The notes: generated from the letters alone by a model not told the origin. Shown: positions 8,958 to 20,750, counted from the first letter of the stretch. The stretch: 64,000 bases of DNA from Stenotrophomonas lacuserhaii (GCF_014836545.1 NZ_JACSQS010000008.1:41616-105615); one strand, 5' to 3'. Program-made: numbers and translations.

Positions 8958-10592
8958 TCAGCCCTGGTATCCGTTGGTGATCGGATAGCGTCGCTCCCGC
9001 CCGAATGCACGGCGCGAGACCTTCGGGCCTGGCGCGGCCTGGTGGCGCTTCCATTCGCTGATGCGTACCAGCCGCAGCACACGCTCCACCACCTCGGTGG
9101 CATAACCGGCGGCGATGATTTCCTCGCGCGATTGTTCCTGGTCCACGAAGCGGTACAGGATGCCGTCCAGCACGTCGTAGGCCGGCAGCGAATCCTGGTC
9201 GGTCTGGTTCTCACGCAGTTCGGCCGACGGCGGCCGGCTGATCACCGCCGGCGGAATGACCGGTGCGCCGCCCACGGTGTTGCGCCACTTGGCCAGCCCG
9301 AACACCTCGGTCTTGTACAGGTCCTTCAGCGGTGCGTATCCGCCGCACATGTCACCGTAGATGGTCGCGTAACCCACCGCGTACTCGCTCTTGTTGCCCG
9401 TGGTCAGCAGCAGGCCACCGAACTTGTTGGCCAGCGCCATCAGGATCACCCCGCGGCTGCGGCTCTGAAGGTTCTCTTCGGTGATGTCCGGCGTGGTGCC
9501 TTCGAACATCGGCCCGAGCGCCTCCATCAGGCCCTTGAACGCGGGCTCGATGGAGATTTCTTCGAGCTTCACGCCGAGCGCCTCGCATTGTTCGCTGGCC
9601 AGGTCGTTGGACAGTCCGGCGGTGTAACGCGAAGGCAGCCGCACGGCGGTCACGTTCTCCGCCCCCAGTGCATCCACGGCCATCGCCAGCACCAGCGCCG
9701 AATCGATGCCACCGGACAAGCCCAGCCAGACTTTCTGGAACCCGTTCTTGCTGCAGTAGTCCTGCAGGCCGCGGGTGACCGCGCGCCATGCCAGCGCGTC
9801 CATGCTCTCATCGCCGTCGTCCATCCACTGCAGCGGCATGAAGCGCCGGGCCTGGCTTTCGTACTCCACCACCAGCCACTGTTCGGCGAAGGCCGCTGCG
9901 GCCGGGTGCACGGTGCCGTCGGCGTCGGCCACCACCGACGCGCCATCGAACACCAGCGCGTCCTGGCCACCGACCACGTTGAGGTAGGCGATGGCGGCCC
10001 CGCTTTCGCGCGTCCGCGCGGCCAGCACCGCATCGCGCTGCGCATGCTTGCCACGCTCATACGGCGATGCATTGGGGACCACGACCAGCTGCGCGCCATT
10101 GCGCACGGTGTCGGCCAACGGTTCGGCGAACCACAGGTCCTCGCAGATCAGTACGCCTACCGGCACGCCGTTGACGTCGAACACGCAGCTCGGGCCGTCC
10201 GGGTCGATATCGAAGTAACGGCGCTCGTCGAACACCGCATAGTTGGGCAGCTCGCGCTTGCGGTAGGTTTTTTCCACGATGCCATCACGCAGCACGCTGG
10301 CCGCGTTGTAGACCACTGCGCCGGCCGGTTCGGGCCAGCCGACCACGGCGGTGATGCCGGTACAGGCCAGCGCGATGCGCTGCATTGCCTGTTCGCAATG
10401 CTGCAGGAAACCCGGCCGCAGCAGCAGGTCTTCCGGCGGATAGCCGCTGACGGCCAGTTCGGGGAACAGTACCAGGTCGGCGCCGTGGTCGTCGCGCGCC
10501 TGCTCGATCATCTCGATGATCCGGTCGGTATTGGCGGCGACTGCGCCGACCGGGAAATCAAACTGCGCCATCGCGATGCGGATCGAAGCCAT
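8958..10592 (-). CDS. nadE: Glutamine-dependent NAD+ synthetase
   Basis: Last step of NAD synthesis: amidation of nicotinate adenine dinucleotide using ammonia released from glutamine. The N-terminal nitrilase-type glutaminase has the triad Glu45 (FPEL), Lys112 (RKRELPNY) and Cys150 (LICEDLW). The C-terminal ATP-pyrophosphatase domain has SGGIDS at about 293-298. Start MASIRIAM at 10592 gives 544 residues. A longer open frame reaches to 10679, but it runs through the sucCD terminator and is not the start. Confidence 0.95.
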   Translation of the reverse strand: MASIRIAMAQFDFPVGAVAANTDRIIEMIEQARDDHGADLVLFPELAVSGYPPEDLLLRPGFLQHCEQAMQRIALACTGITAVVGWPEPAGAVVYNAASVLRDGIVEKTYRKRELPNYAVFDERRYFDIDPDGPSCVFDVNGVPVGVLICEDLWFAEPLADTVRNGAQLVVVPNASPYERGKHAQRDAVLAARTRESGAAIAYLNVVGGQDALVFDGASVVADADGTVHPAAAAFAEQWLVVEYESQARRFMPLQWMDDGDESMDALAWRAVTRGLQDYCSKNGFQKVWLGLSGGIDSALVLAMAVDALGAENVTAVRLPSRYTAGLSNDLASEQCEALGVKLEEISIEPAFKGLMEALGPMFEGTTPDITEENLQSRSRGVILMALANKFGGLLLTTGNKSEYAVGYATIYGDMCGGYAPLKDLYKTEVFGLAKWRNTVGGAPVIPPAVISRPPSAELRENQTDQDSLPAYDVLDGILYRFVDQEQSREEIIAAGYATEVVERVLRLVRISEWKRHQAAPGPKVSRRAFGRERRYPITNGYQG

Positions 10593-10645
10593 TAGGGATT
10601 CCAGCCTGTGGTTGCCATGCCGCCATTGTAGCGCCGCGCCCAAAC

Positions 10646-10675
10646 GCAGAAAGCCGCCCGGAGGCGGCTTTCTGC
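10646..10675 (-). terminator. Terminator hairpin between sucD and nadE
   Basis: A perfect 13-bp stem, GCAGAAAGCCGCC (10646-10658) with GGCGGCTTTCTGC (10663-10675), and a 4-nt loop. It lies between the sucD stop and the nadE start on the same strand. The U-tract is short (TTTCTG), but the stem is very strong, so it probably ends the sucCD message. Confidence 0.75.
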
Positions 10676-10688
10676 TCAACCCTGCAAC

Positions 10689-10734
10689 AGCCGGCCAGCG
10701 GCCGGCTCTACAGACACGTAGCCGCTGCGCGGCT
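10689..10734. repeat. Pair of SMAG/REP-like palindromes
   Basis: Copy one: arms AGCCGGCC and GGCCGGCT (10689-10707) ending in CTAC (10708-10711). Copy two: GTAG (10718-10721) with arms AGCCGC and GCGGCT (10720-10734). The two copies have opposite orientation. This matches the described Stenotrophomonas GTAG repeats, which occur singly or as dimers downstream of genes. Confidence 0.75.
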
Positions 10735-10740
10735 GCGGTC

Positions 10741-11616
10741 TTATTTCACCAGCTTGGCGATGGCAGCGCCGAGGTCGCCCGGCGAACGGACGGTGACAAC
10801 ACCGGCCGCTTCCATGGCGGCGAACTTGCCTTCCGCGGTGCCCTTGCCGCCCGATGCGATCGCACCGGCGTGGCCCATGCGCTTGCCGGCCGGAGCCGAT
10901 GCGCCGGCGATGAAGCCGACCACCGGCTTCTTCACGAACTGCTTGATGTACTCGGCACCGGCTTCTTCGGCGTCACCGCCGATTTCGCCGACCATGATGA
11001 TGCCTTCGGTCTGCGGATCTTCGTTGAACAGCTTCAGGCAGTCGACGAAGTTCAGGCCGTTGATCGGGTCACCACCGATGCCGATGCAGGTCGACTGGCC
11101 CAGGCCTACTTCCGTGGTCTGCTTGACCGCTTCATAGGTCAGCGTGCCCGAACGGGACACGATGCCGATCTTGCCCGGCTTGTGGATGTGGCCCGGCATG
11201 ATGCCGATCTTGCATTCGCCCGGAGTGATGACGCCCGGGCAGTTCGGCCCGATCAGCACGGTGTCCGCATGGGCGCGGGTCAGCACGTTCTTGACGCGCA
11301 GCATGTCCAGCACCGGGATGCCTTCGGTGATGCACACGATGACCTTGATGCCGGCAGCAGCGGCTTCCAGGATCGCATCAGCGGCATACGGCGGCGGCAC
11401 GTAGATCACCGAGGCATTGGCGCCGGTGCTCTGCACGGCGTCGGCCACGGTGTTGAAGACCGGCAGGTCGATGTGGGTGGTGCCGCCCTTGCCGGGGGTC
11501 ACGCCGCCAACAACCTGGGTGCCGTACTCGATCATCTGAGTGGCGTGGAAGGTGCCCTGCTGGCCGGTGAAGCCCTGCACGATCACCTTGGTGTTCTTGT
11601 TGATCAAAACTGACAT
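10741..11616 (-). CDS. sucD: Succinate-CoA ligase (ADP-forming) alpha subunit
   Basis: Alpha subunit of succinyl-CoA synthetase, the TCA-cycle step yielding ATP from succinyl-CoA. 291 residues, start [10 protein letters not shown]. The N-terminal CoA-binding Rossmann domain begins [11 protein letters not shown]. The phosphorylated histidine is in [11 protein letters not shown] (about His249). Its start lies 21 bp behind sucC, with GAAGGAAA as ribosome binding site, so the two are one operon. Confidence 0.97.
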   Translation of the reverse strand: MSVLINKNTKVIVQGFTGQQGTFHATQMIEYGTQVVGGVTPGKGGTTHIDLPVFNTVADAVQSTGANASVIYVPPPYAADAILEAAAAGIKVIVCITEGIPVLDMLRVKNVLTRAHADTVLIGPNCPGVITPGECKIGIMPGHIHKPGKIGIVSRSGTLTYEAVKQTTEVGLGQSTCIGIGGDPINGLNFVDCLKLFNEDPQTEGIIMVGEIGGDAEEAGAEYIKQFVKKPVVGFIAGASAPAGKRMGHAGAIASGGKGTAEGKFAAMEAAGVVTVRSPGDLGAAIAKLVK

Positions 11617-11637
11617 TGGATTTCCTTCGGTGTCGGA

Positions 11638-12807
11638 TCAGGCGGCGTTCTTGACAGCTTCAACGACCTTCTTGGCGCCGTCGTTGATGTTGTCAGCCGG
11701 GATGATGGCCATGCCGCTGTCACGCAGCAGCTGCTTGCCTTCTTCCACGTTGGTGCCTTCCAGGCGCACCACGACCGGAACCTTGACGCCCACTTCCTTG
11801 ACCGCGGCGATGATGCCTTCGGCGATCATGTCGCAGCGGACGATGCCGCCGAAGATGTTAACGAAGATGCCTTCGACCTTGTCCGAGGACAGGATCAGCT
11901 TGAACGCTTCGATGACGCGCTGCTTGTTGGCACCGCCGCCCACGTCCAGGAAGTTCGCCGGCTCGCCGCCGTTGAGCTTGATCACGTCCATGGTGGCCAT
12001 GGCCAGGCCTGCGCCGTTGACCATGCAGCCGATGTTGCCGTCCATGGTGACGTAGTTGATGTCCAGCTCCGAAGCGGTCACTTCGGTTTCGTCTTCCTGG
12101 GTCTTGTCGCGCATCGCAACCAGCGCCTTCTGACGGAACGCGGCGTTGTCATCGCTGTCGAACTTGCCGTCCAGCGCGTACAGGTTGCCATCGTCCAGGA
12201 TCGCCAGCGGGTTGATTTCAACCAGCGCCAGGTCCTTTTCGTTGAACAGCTTGTACAGGTTGACCATGATGCTGGCGAACTGGCCGGCCTGCTTGGCGGT
12301 CAGGCCGAGCTTGAAGCCGAAATCACGGCCGTGGTAACCCTGCACGCCTTCAACGAAGTCGACGTTGAGCGAATGGATCAGCTCCGGGGTTTCGGCAGCG
12401 ACCTGCTCGATTTCCACGCCGCCTTCCGAAGAAGCGATGTAGGTGATGGTCTTGGTGCCGCGGTCGACGAGGACCGACAGGTACAGTTCCTTGACGATCT
12501 CACCGGCGGTGGTCACCAGCACCAGGTTGACCGGCAGCTCGACGCCAGCGGTCTGGTAGGTAGCCATCTTGGTGCCGAGCATCTTGGCCGCAGCGGCCTT
12601 CACATCGTCGGTGGTCTTGCAGAACTTGACGCCGCCTGCCTTGCCGCGACCGCCAGCATGGATCTGCGCCTTGACCATCCAGGGGCCCTGGCCCAGCGAG
12701 GTCGCTGCTGCGACTGCTTCGTCCGGGGTAGCCGCGACCTTGCCGGCCGGGACGGGAATGCCGTACTCGGCAAGCAGTTGTTTTGACTGGTATTCGTGGA
12801 AATTCAT
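11638..12807 (-). CDS. sucC: Succinate-CoA ligase (ADP-forming) beta subunit
   Basis: Beta subunit of succinyl-CoA synthetase. 389 residues, start [16 protein letters not shown]. The ATP-grasp domain is visible ([17 protein letters not shown]), then VEINPLA, and the C-terminal CoA-ligase domain with [10 protein letters not shown]. First gene of the sucCD operon. It is divergent from pilS, as commonly found in xanthomonads. Confidence 0.97.
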   Translation of the reverse strand: MNFHEYQSKQLLAEYGIPVPAGKVAATPDEAVAAATSLGQGPWMVKAQIHAGGRGKAGGVKFCKTTDDVKAAAAKMLGTKMATYQTAGVELPVNLVLVTTAGEIVKELYLSVLVDRGTKTITYIASSEGGVEIEQVAAETPELIHSLNVDFVEGVQGYHGRDFGFKLGLTAKQAGQFASIMVNLYKLFNEKDLALVEINPLAILDDGNLYALDGKFDSDDNAAFRQKALVAMRDKTQEDETEVTASELDINYVTMDGNIGCMVNGAGLAMATMDVIKLNGGEPANFLDVGGGANKQRVIEAFKLILSSDKVEGIFVNIFGGIVRCDMIAEGIIAAVKEVGVKVPVVVRLEGTNVEEGKQLLRDSGMAIIPADNINDGAKKVVEAVKNAA

Positions 12808-13102
12808 GCGTCACCGTGGGAATAGGAACGACCGCACGCATCTCCTCCAAGGCTCCCTCACGGGCACCGGCACGGACCGCGGCGGGCCCGCTATTGTGGC
12901 TGACCCCGGCGCGTGGCGCAAAGACAGCGGGATGACGCGCCGCATGGCGCCGGATTTTGCTGGTTTTTCAGTTATTTGTGACACCCCCCGGGATTGCCCT
13001 GCCGCCGCCCACGGCATGTGCGGGCGTTCGTTGCGCAGTGATCGGCCGGCCAGGCGCCCATCCATGCCTATACTGCACGCAAGCCAGAAGGGGAGTTTTG
13101 GC
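12808..13102. other. Divergent promoter region sucC / pilS
   Basis: A gap of 295 bp between the starts of sucC and pilS. It should contain both promoters. I see no clear palindromic operator, no small gene and no convincing sigma-70 box, apart from AT-richer sequence around 12955-12985 (GGTTTTTCAGTTATTTGTGA). Confidence 0.5.
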
Positions 13103-14719
13103 GTGGCACCGACCACATCCTTGATCGACCGCATCGAGTCCATTCCTCGACGCGAACTGTATTTCTTTGCCCTGTACCGGCTGCTGATCGCCACCGCGAT
13201 CGCCGGGCTGATGTTCAGCCCGATGGCCGACCTGCTGGGGCAGGCCGACCACCCCGAACTGGCCGCTTACGTGTCCGGTGGCTACTGGCTGTTCTCGGTG
13301 CTGATGCTGCTGCTGGGGCGCAGCGAGCGCTGGCTGCGGCAGTTCGTGCTGGTAGGCGTCAGCCTGGACATCGTCGCCGCTTCGCTGCTGGCCCATGCCC
13401 TGCCCGGGGCCAGTGCCGGCATCTCGATGTCGCTGCTGTTCAACATCGCCGCCGCCGCGACCATGCTGCCGTTCCCGATGGCGCTGGGGCTGGCTGTGGG
13501 GGCCAGCGTGGCCACCGTCGCCGAGTATCTGTGGAAGCTGCTGGAAGGCGGCGCCCCCACCCGTACGCTGGCCGAACTGGCCATGTTCACCACCAGCTAC
13601 CTGGCGCTGGCGTTCATCAGCTCGCAGGTCGCCAACCGCGCCCGCCACAGCCAGCAGCTGGCCAACCAGCGCGGCGACGAAGTAGCCAACCTCTACCAGA
13701 TCAATGAGCTGATCATCCGCCGCATGCGCACCGGGGTGATGGTGGTGGACGGCCAGAACCGCATCACCCTGGTCAACGAAGCCGCATCGGCGCTGCTCGG
13801 TGACCACGAAGGCGGCAGCGGCGGTGAGCGGCCGGGCCTGACCCGCACAGCGCCTGAACTGGCGCGCCGGCTGCACCGCTGGCGCACCGGCGGGAACCAG
13901 GAAGAGACGCCGCTGATGCTGTCCCCGGACCAGCCCGAAGTCCAGCCGCGATTCGCCCGCCTGCTGGCCGGCAGTGACCTCACCCTGGTGTTCCTGGATG
14001 ACTCCAGCGTGGTGTCCAAGCGGGCCGAATCGCTGACCCTGTCCGCGCTCGGTCGTTTCTCTGCCAGCTTGGCCCATGAGATCCGCAATCCGCTGGCGGC
14101 GATCAATTACGCGGTGCAGCTGCTGGAAGAAGAAGACGCCAACTTCAGCGAGGGCGACCGCCGCCTGCTGCAGATCATCCACCAGCAGTGCCAGCGCACC
14201 AATGGCATCGTGGAAAGCGTGCTGGGCCTTGCCCGCCGCGAGCGCGCCAACCCGGAGAACGTGGACCTGGCCGCGCTGATCCGCCGCTTCGTGCTGGAGT
14301 ACAAGCAGGGCCTGTCGCTGGAAACGGACAGCGTGGAATCCATCATCTCAGAGACCTCGGTCGCCGCGATGGTCGATCCACGCCACCTGCACCAGGTGCT
14401 GACCGCGCTGGTCCACAACGCGCTGAAATATGGCCGCATCGGCGAACAACCGGCGCGCGTACGGCTACGCTTGGCACGGCTGGAAGGCAGCCCGGTGATC
14501 GATGTGATGGATCGCGGTCCCGGCATTCCCGACGCTGTCGCCGCACAGTTGTTCAATCCCTTCTTCACCACGTCCGAGCACGGCACCGGGCTGGGCCTGT
14601 ACATCGCCCGCGAGCTGTGCCGCGCCAACCAGGCACGCCTGGAATACGTTCCCGTGCCCGCAGGCGGCGCCTGTTTCCGCATCATCCTGCCCGCCCCGCA
14701 TACCCTGTCGTCAGGATGA
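13103..14719 (+). CDS. pilS: Two-component sensor histidine kinase PilS
   Basis: Membrane sensor that, with PilR, controls pilin (pilA) transcription. 538 residues from the GTG at 13103, preceded by GGGGAG at 7-nt spacing. Roughly six hydrophobic segments occupy residues 25-190, then a PAS-like region (MVVDGQNRITLVNEAA). The HisKA phospho-acceptor is His325 in LAHEIRNPL, and the HATPase has N box HNALKYG and G boxes DRGPGIP and GTGLGLYIA. The frame extends upstream of 13103 into sucC antisense sequence and is not coding there. Confidence 0.93.
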   Translation: MAPTTSLIDRIESIPRRELYFFALYRLLIATAIAGLMFSPMADLLGQADHPELAAYVSGGYWLFSVLMLLLGRSERWLRQFVLVGVSLDIVAASLLAHALPGASAGISMSLLFNIAAAATMLPFPMALGLAVGASVATVAEYLWKLLEGGAPTRTLAELAMFTTSYLALAFISSQVANRARHSQQLANQRGDEVANLYQINELIIRRMRTGVMVVDGQNRITLVNEAASALLGDHEGGSGGERPGLTRTAPELARRLHRWRTGGNQEETPLMLSPDQPEVQPRFARLLAGSDLTLVFLDDSSVVSKRAESLTLSALGRFSASLAHEIRNPLAAINYAVQLLEEEDANFSEGDRRLLQIIHQQCQRTNGIVESVLGLARRERANPENVDLAALIRRFVLEYKQGLSLETDSVESIISETSVAAMVDPRHLHQVLTALVHNALKYGRIGEQPARVRLRLARLEGSPVIDVMDRGPGIPDAVAAQLFNPFFTTSEHGTGLGLYIARELCRANQARLEYVPVPAGGACFRIILPAPHTLSSG

Positions 14720-14779
14720 CGGCCTGCACCGTGCGTCAAACATTTGTCGGCATCGCCCCCCTCCGCTATCTTCTCAACC

Positions 14780-16159
14780 ATGAACGAAACCCGTAGCGCA
14801 CTGGTCGTCGATGACGAGCGCGACATCCGCGAACTGCTGGTGCTGACCCTGGGCCGGATGGGCCTGCGTATCAACACCGCCGCCAATCTCGCCGAAGCAC
14901 GCGAGCTGCTGGCCAGCAATCCGTACGATCTCTGCATCACCGATATGCGGCTGCCCGATGGCAACGGCATCGAACTGGTCACCGAGATCGCCCAGCACTA
15001 CCCGCGCACGCCGGTAGCGATGATCACCGCCTTCGGCAGCATGGACCTGGCCGTGGAGGCGCTGAAGGCCGGCGCGTTCGATTTCGTCAGCAAGCCGGTG
15101 GACATCTCCGTGCTGCGCGGACTGGTCAAGCACGCGCTGGAACTCAACAACACCGAACGGCCACCCGCGGCCGCCCCGGCCGAACAGCAAGGACGCCTGC
15201 TCGGCGGCTCACCGGCGATGGATACCCTGCGCAGCACGCTGGGCAAGGTGGCACGCAGCCAGGCCCCGGTGTACATCCTTGGCGAATCGGGGGTGGGCAA
15301 GGAACTGGTCGCGCGCACCATCCACGAGCAGGGCGCGCGCGCGGCGGGCCCGTTCATTCCGGTCAACTGCGGTGCCATTCCGTCGGAGCTGATGGAAAGC
15401 GAGTTCTTCGGCCACAAGAAGGGCAGCTTCACCGGCGCCCACGCCGACAAACCCGGCCTGTTCCAGGCAGCACACGGCGGCACCCTGTTCCTGGACGAGG
15501 TGGCCGAACTGCCGCTGCAGATGCAGGTCAAACTGCTGCGCGCCATCCAGGAAAAATCAGTCCGGCCGGTCGGTGCTTCCGCGGAAATCGCGGTGGACGT
15601 GCGGATCCTGTCGGCTACCCACAAGGACTTGTCCGAGCTGGTGGACGAAGGCCGCTTCCGACACGACCTGTACTACCGCATCAACGTGATCGAACTGCGC
15701 GTTCCGCCGCTGCGCGAGCGCCATGAAGACCTGCCCGAACTGGCAGCTGCGATCCTGGCACGGCTGGCACGCACCCACGGCTGCGCCGTGCCGCTGCTGG
15801 CGCCGTCGGCACTGGAAGCGCTCGCTGTGTACGGCTTCCCCGGCAACGTGCGCGAACTTGAAAACATCCTGGAGCGGGCACTGGCGTTGGCCGAGGGAGA
15901 CAGCATCGGCGCGGCTGACCTGCGCCTGCCGCAGACCAATGGCCGCAATGGTGGCAGCAACGCCGCACCGCCGGTGGAAGCGGTCGTCGACCTGCCGGCA
16001 GGCAATGCCGCCCTGCCCTCCTACATCGAACAGATGGAGCGCACCGCCATCCAGCGCGCGCTGGAAGAGAACCGCTGGAACAAGACCCGCACCGCCGCGC
16101 AGCTCGGCATCACCTTCCGCGCGCTGCGCTACAAGCTGAAGAAACTCGGGATGGAATGA
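14780..16159 (+). CDS. pilR: Sigma-54-dependent response regulator PilR
   Basis: NtrC-family activator paired with PilS; it turns on sigma-54 promoters for type IV pilin. 459 residues from the ATG at 14780. The receiver domain has the phospho-acceptor Asp55 (ITDMRLPDGNG). The AAA+ domain has Walker A GESGVGKE, the sigma-54 contact loop GSFTGAHADK (usual GAFTGA, here Ser for Ala), and Walker B GGTLFLDEV. The Fis-type helix-turn-helix is C-terminal (KTRTAAQLGITFRALRYK). Frame upstream of 14780 overlaps the end of pilS and is not needed. Confidence 0.95.
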   Translation: MNETRSALVVDDERDIRELLVLTLGRMGLRINTAANLAEARELLASNPYDLCITDMRLPDGNGIELVTEIAQHYPRTPVAMITAFGSMDLAVEALKAGAFDFVSKPVDISVLRGLVKHALELNNTERPPAAAPAEQQGRLLGGSPAMDTLRSTLGKVARSQAPVYILGESGVGKELVARTIHEQGARAAGPFIPVNCGAIPSELMESEFFGHKKGSFTGAHADKPGLFQAAHGGTLFLDEVAELPLQMQVKLLRAIQEKSVRPVGASAEIAVDVRILSATHKDLSELVDEGRFRHDLYYRINVIELRVPPLRERHEDLPELAAAILARLARTHGCAVPLLAPSALEALAVYGFPGNVRELENILERALALAEGDSIGAADLRLPQTNGRNGGSNAAPPVEAVVDLPAGNAALPSYIEQMERTAIQRALEENRWNKTRTAAQLGITFRALRYKLKKLGME

Positions 16160-16179
16160 GGGTCGTCCGCATGACGCCA

Positions 16180-16202
16180 TGACGGCCAGCGGCCGTCACT
16201 AC
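16180..16202 (-). repeat. SMAG-type GTAG repeat
   Basis: Arms TGACGGCC and GGCCGTCA flank AGC, then CTAC, which is GTAG on the minus strand. The TAG of GTAG (16199-16201) is the stop codon of the cupin gene on the minus strand. Nearly identical copies lie at 17697-17719 and 63229-63250. Confidence 0.85.
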
Positions 16203-16657
16203 CGTTCTCCGTACTGCGCCTCGCTCACCTGTTCCAACCAGGTCACCGGGCTGCCATCGACCGCCTCGGCGATGGCGATATGGCTCATCGCCACGTCCGC
16301 CTGCGCGCCATGCCAGTGCTTCACGCCGGGCGGAATCCACACGATATCGCCGGTACGCAGGGCCTGCCGTGGTTTGCCCCACTCCTGCACCCAGCCGGTG
16401 CCGGCGGTGACGATCAACGTCTGCCCCAGCGGATGGGTATGCCAGGCCGTGCGGGCACCGGGTTCGAAGGTCACCGTCGCCCCACCGACGCGCGCCGGTG
16501 CGCTGCCCTGGAACGGCGCGTCGATGCGCACCGTACCGGTGAAATAGCTGGCGGGGCCGGCGGCGGACGGCGTGCTGCCAGGCGCTGTGACGGTGATGGC
16601 GGAAGACTCGCCGGCAGGGGTGGCCATGGCCATCATCGCGGTCAGTAACAGGGACAT
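16199..16657 (-). CDS. Exported cupin-domain protein
   Basis: 152 residues, start [12 protein letters not shown] behind GAGGAG at good spacing. The short hydrophobic N-terminus may be a weak signal peptide. The single cupin barrel has the metal-binding motifs [10 protein letters not shown] and [10 protein letters not shown]. Proteins of this (R)-mandelonitrile lyase/YwfI-like cupin family often sit beside carboxymuconolactone decarboxylases and LysR regulators. Two close relatives are at 54963-55451 and 55453-55893. It is divergent from the LysR gene at 16797, which probably regulates it. Stop codon lies in a SMAG repeat. Enzymatic role unknown. Confidence 0.85.
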   Translation of the reverse strand: MSLLLTAMMAMATPAGESSAITVTAPGSTPSAAGPASYFTGTVRIDAPFQGSAPARVGGATVTFEPGARTAWHTHPLGQTLIVTAGTGWVQEWGKPRQALRTGDIVWIPPGVKHWHGAQADVAMSHIAIAEAVDGSPVTWLEQVSEAQYGER

Positions 16658-16727
16658 CAGGCGTCTCCTCGCTTCGGGTAGGTGACCAGCCTACGCCGCG
16701 TCCGCAGGAATAGTGCACCGTGCCGCG

Positions 16728-16739
16728 TGGATGCATCCA
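16728..16739. promoter_or_regulatory. Palindrome in the cupin/LysR intergenic region
   Basis: TGGATGCATCCA is a perfect 12-bp palindrome between the divergent cupin and LysR genes, about 58 bp before the LysR ATG. LysR-type regulators bind interrupted palindromes in such gaps. Assignment as operator is inferred. Confidence 0.4.
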
Positions 16740-16796
16740 GAAACACCGCTCATCAATCGATTGCTGCCGGCGGTGGGCCGGGCCATGATGCAGGCC

Positions 16797-17699
16797 ATGC
16801 CCCGTGAAAACCTCAACGACCTGCAAGCCTTCGTCCACGTCGCCCGCGAAGGCAGCTTCACCCGCGCCGCTGCGCAACTGGGAGTATCCCAGTCAGCGCT
16901 CAGCCACACCCTGCGTGCCTTGGAACAGCGGCTGGGGGTGCGCCTGCTGACCCGCACCACGCGCAGCGTTTCCACCACCGAGGCCGGCCAGCGACTGCTG
17001 GATACCCTGTCACCGCGCCTGGCCGAGATTGAAGACGAGCTGGCCGCACTGGCCGAATACCGCGATCGTCCAGCCGGCACCATCCGCATCAGTGCCGCCG
17101 GCCACGCCGCCGAGCACGTGGTCTGGCCACGCCTGGCACGCGTGCTGCAGCAGTATCCGGACCTGAAAGTGGAGCTGACCGTGGATTACGGGCTGGCCGA
17201 CATCGTCGCCCAGCGCCACGACATCGGCATCCGCCTGGGCGACCAGGTCGCCCGGGACATGATCGCCGTGCAGATCAGCCCACCGCTGCGCATGTGCGTG
17301 GCGGGATCGCCGGCCTACTTCCGCCACCACGTCATCCCGACGCATCCGCAGGACCTGGCCACGCACAACTGCATCAACCTGCGCCTGCCAACCCACGGTG
17401 GGCTGATGCCTTGGGAGTTCGCGCGTGGTGGCGAGGAAATCAACGTCCGCGTCAGCGGTCAGTGGACCTTCAACAACAGTGCATTGATGTTGCGGGCGGC
17501 ACTGGCCGACGGCGGCCTGGCGTGGCTGCCGTGCGACCTTGCCCAGCAGGCGGTCGACAGCGGCCGGCTGCTGTCGGTGCTGGAAGACTGGTGCCCGGAT
17601 TTTGATGGGTACTACGCCTACTACCCATCGCGTCGCCAGGCCTCGGTCGCCCTGCGCATCGTCCTCGATGCGCTGCGCGGAGCCGGGCATCCTGATTGA
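16797..17699 (+). CDS. LysR-family transcriptional regulator
   Basis: 300 residues from the ATG at 16797; in-frame ATGs at 16785 and 16788 are alternatives. The N-terminal winged helix is clear (LQAFVHVAREGSFTRAAAQL, GVSQSALSHT), followed by a substrate-binding domain of the type with DYGLADIVAQRHDIGIRLG. It belongs to the same subfamily as the LysR at 58794 and the frameshifted one at 41411-42333. Divergent from the cupin gene, its likely target. The TGA stop is the first triplet of a SMAG repeat. Confidence 0.9.
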   Translation: MPRENLNDLQAFVHVAREGSFTRAAAQLGVSQSALSHTLRALEQRLGVRLLTRTTRSVSTTEAGQRLLDTLSPRLAEIEDELAALAEYRDRPAGTIRISAAGHAAEHVVWPRLARVLQQYPDLKVELTVDYGLADIVAQRHDIGIRLGDQVARDMIAVQISPPLRMCVAGSPAYFRHHVIPTHPQDLATHNCINLRLPTHGGLMPWEFARGGEEINVRVSGQWTFNNSALMLRAALADGGLAWLPCDLAQQAVDSGRLLSVLEDWCPDFDGYYAYYPSRRQASVALRIVLDALRGAGHPD

Positions 17700-17719
17700 C
17701 GGCCAGCGGCCGTCACTAC
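17697..17719 (-). repeat. SMAG-type GTAG repeat
   Basis: TGACGGCC, AGC and GGCCGTCA followed by CTAC, the same sequence as the copy at 16180. The leading TGA is the stop codon of the LysR gene. It separates that gene from the convergent aldo/keto reductase. Confidence 0.85.
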
Positions 17720-17728
17720 CGGCATCAG

Positions 17729-19500
<1,772 letters not shown>

Positions 19501-19556
19501 CCAATGACTTCTGTCGTTGATTTTTGGCCGGCGCGGGGGGAAGCCGCGCTGCGCGC

Positions 19557-19580
19557 GTGCGGACCAAGGTCCGCACCTAC
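19557..19580 (-). repeat. SMAG-type repeat before pilU
   Basis: Arms GTGCGGACC and GGTCCGCAC with a 2-nt centre, followed by CTAC, which is GTAG on the minus strand. It lies between the end of pilU and the exported hypothetical gene. Confidence 0.75.
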
Positions 19581-19604
19581 CCGTCCGCATCCACCCGTCC
19601 GGGC

Positions 19605-20750
19605 TCAGCGGACTTCCGAGATTTCCACGCCGTCCAGGCCCTGCGCCAGCGTGCGGGCATCGCCGCCCTGGCTCAGCTTGATCTTCAGGCGCACCTCGTT
19701 CTGCGAATCCGCATAGCGCAGCGCGTCCTCGTAGCTGATCTCGCCCGCCTGGTACAGCTCGAACAGGCTCTGGTCGAAGGTCTTCATGCCCAGCTGGGTG
19801 GACTCCTTCATCACTTCCTTCAGCTTGTGGATCTCACCTTCGCGGATGTAATCCTGCACCAGAGGAGTGCCCAGCATGATCTCCATCGCCACCTTGCGCG
19901 AACGGCCATCGGGCGAAGGAATCAGCTGCTGCGCGACCACGCCCTTGATGTTCAGTGACAGATCCATCAGCAACTGGTTGCGCCGGTCTTCGGGGAAGAA
20001 GTTGATGATGCGGTCCATCGCCTGGTTGGCGTTGTTCGCATGCAGCGTGCACAGCACCAGGTGGCCGGTTTCGGCGAAGGCGATGGCATGGTCCATGCCT
20101 TCGCGGGTACGCACCTCGCCGATCATGATCACGTCCGGCGCCTGGCGCAGGGTGTTCTTCAGCGCCGCTTCCCAGCTGTCGGTATCGATGCCGACTTCGC
20201 GCTGGGTGATGATGCAGCCCTCATGGCGGTGCACGAACTCGATCGGATCCTCGATGGTGATGATGTGCCCGGTCGAATTGTGGTTGCGGTAGCCGATCAT
20301 CGCCGCAAGCGAAGTCGACTTGCCGGTACCGGTCGCGCCGACGAACAGGATGATGCCGCGCTTGGTCATCGCCAGCGTCTTGATGATCGGCGGCAGCGCC
20401 AGCTCATCCACGGTGGGAATGCGCGTTTCGATCCGGCGCAGCACCATGCCGACCTGGTTGCGCTGGTAGAAACAGCTCACACGGAAGCGACCGACACCGG
20501 ACAGGCCGATGGCGAAGTTGCACTCGTGGGTCTTTTCGAATTCCTCGCGCTGCGCCGGCGTCATCACGTTCAGCACCAGGTCGCGGCTCTGCTGCGGCGT
20601 CAGCGGGGTCTGGGTGATCGGCGAGATCTTGCCGTTGACCTTGATCGCCGGCGGCATGCCTGCGGTGATGAACAGGTCCGAGGCGCGCTGGTGCGCCATC
20701 AGCTTGAGGAAGGAAGTGAAATCGATGGTGTTGGTGGCGGCACTGTTCAC
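19605..20750 (-). CDS. pilU: Type IV pilus retraction ATPase PilU
   Basis: Hexameric ATPase that assists PilT in pilus retraction at the inner membrane. 381 residues. The N-terminal PAS-like domain (ASDLFITAGMPPAIKVNGK) precedes the RecA-like core with Walker A GATGTGKST (about 138-146), then IIGEVRTREG and CTLHANNA. The C-terminal stretch reads LVQDYIREGEI where PilT has AIRNLIRE, which separates PilU from PilT. It follows pilT with 87 bp between, in the same direction. Confidence 0.95.
   Translation of the reverse strand: MNSAATNTIDFTSFLKLMAHQRASDLFITAGMPPAIKVNGKISPITQTPLTPQQSRDLVLNVMTPAQREEFEKTHECNFAIGLSGVGRFRVSCFYQRNQVGMVLRRIETRIPTVDELALPPIIKTLAMTKRGIILFVGATGTGKSTSLAAMIGYRNHNSTGHIITIEDPIEFVHRHEGCIITQREVGIDTDSWEAALKNTLRQAPDVIMIGEVRTREGMDHAIAFAETGHLVLCTLHANNANQAMDRIINFFPEDRRNQLLMDLSLNIKGVVAQQLIPSPDGRSRKVAMEIMLGTPLVQDYIREGEIHKLKEVMKESTQLGMKTFDQSLFELYQAGEISYEDALRYADSQNEVRLKIKLSQGGDARTLAQGLDGVEISEVR

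Noticed and set aside
8463..10595. 710-codon frame antisense to nadE
   Set aside because: NadE is certain on the other strand; the product is His/Arg/Gly-rich and matches nothing.
12968..14182. Frame antisense to pilS
   Set aside because: Gln/Gly/Arg-rich shadow opposite a complete histidine kinase.
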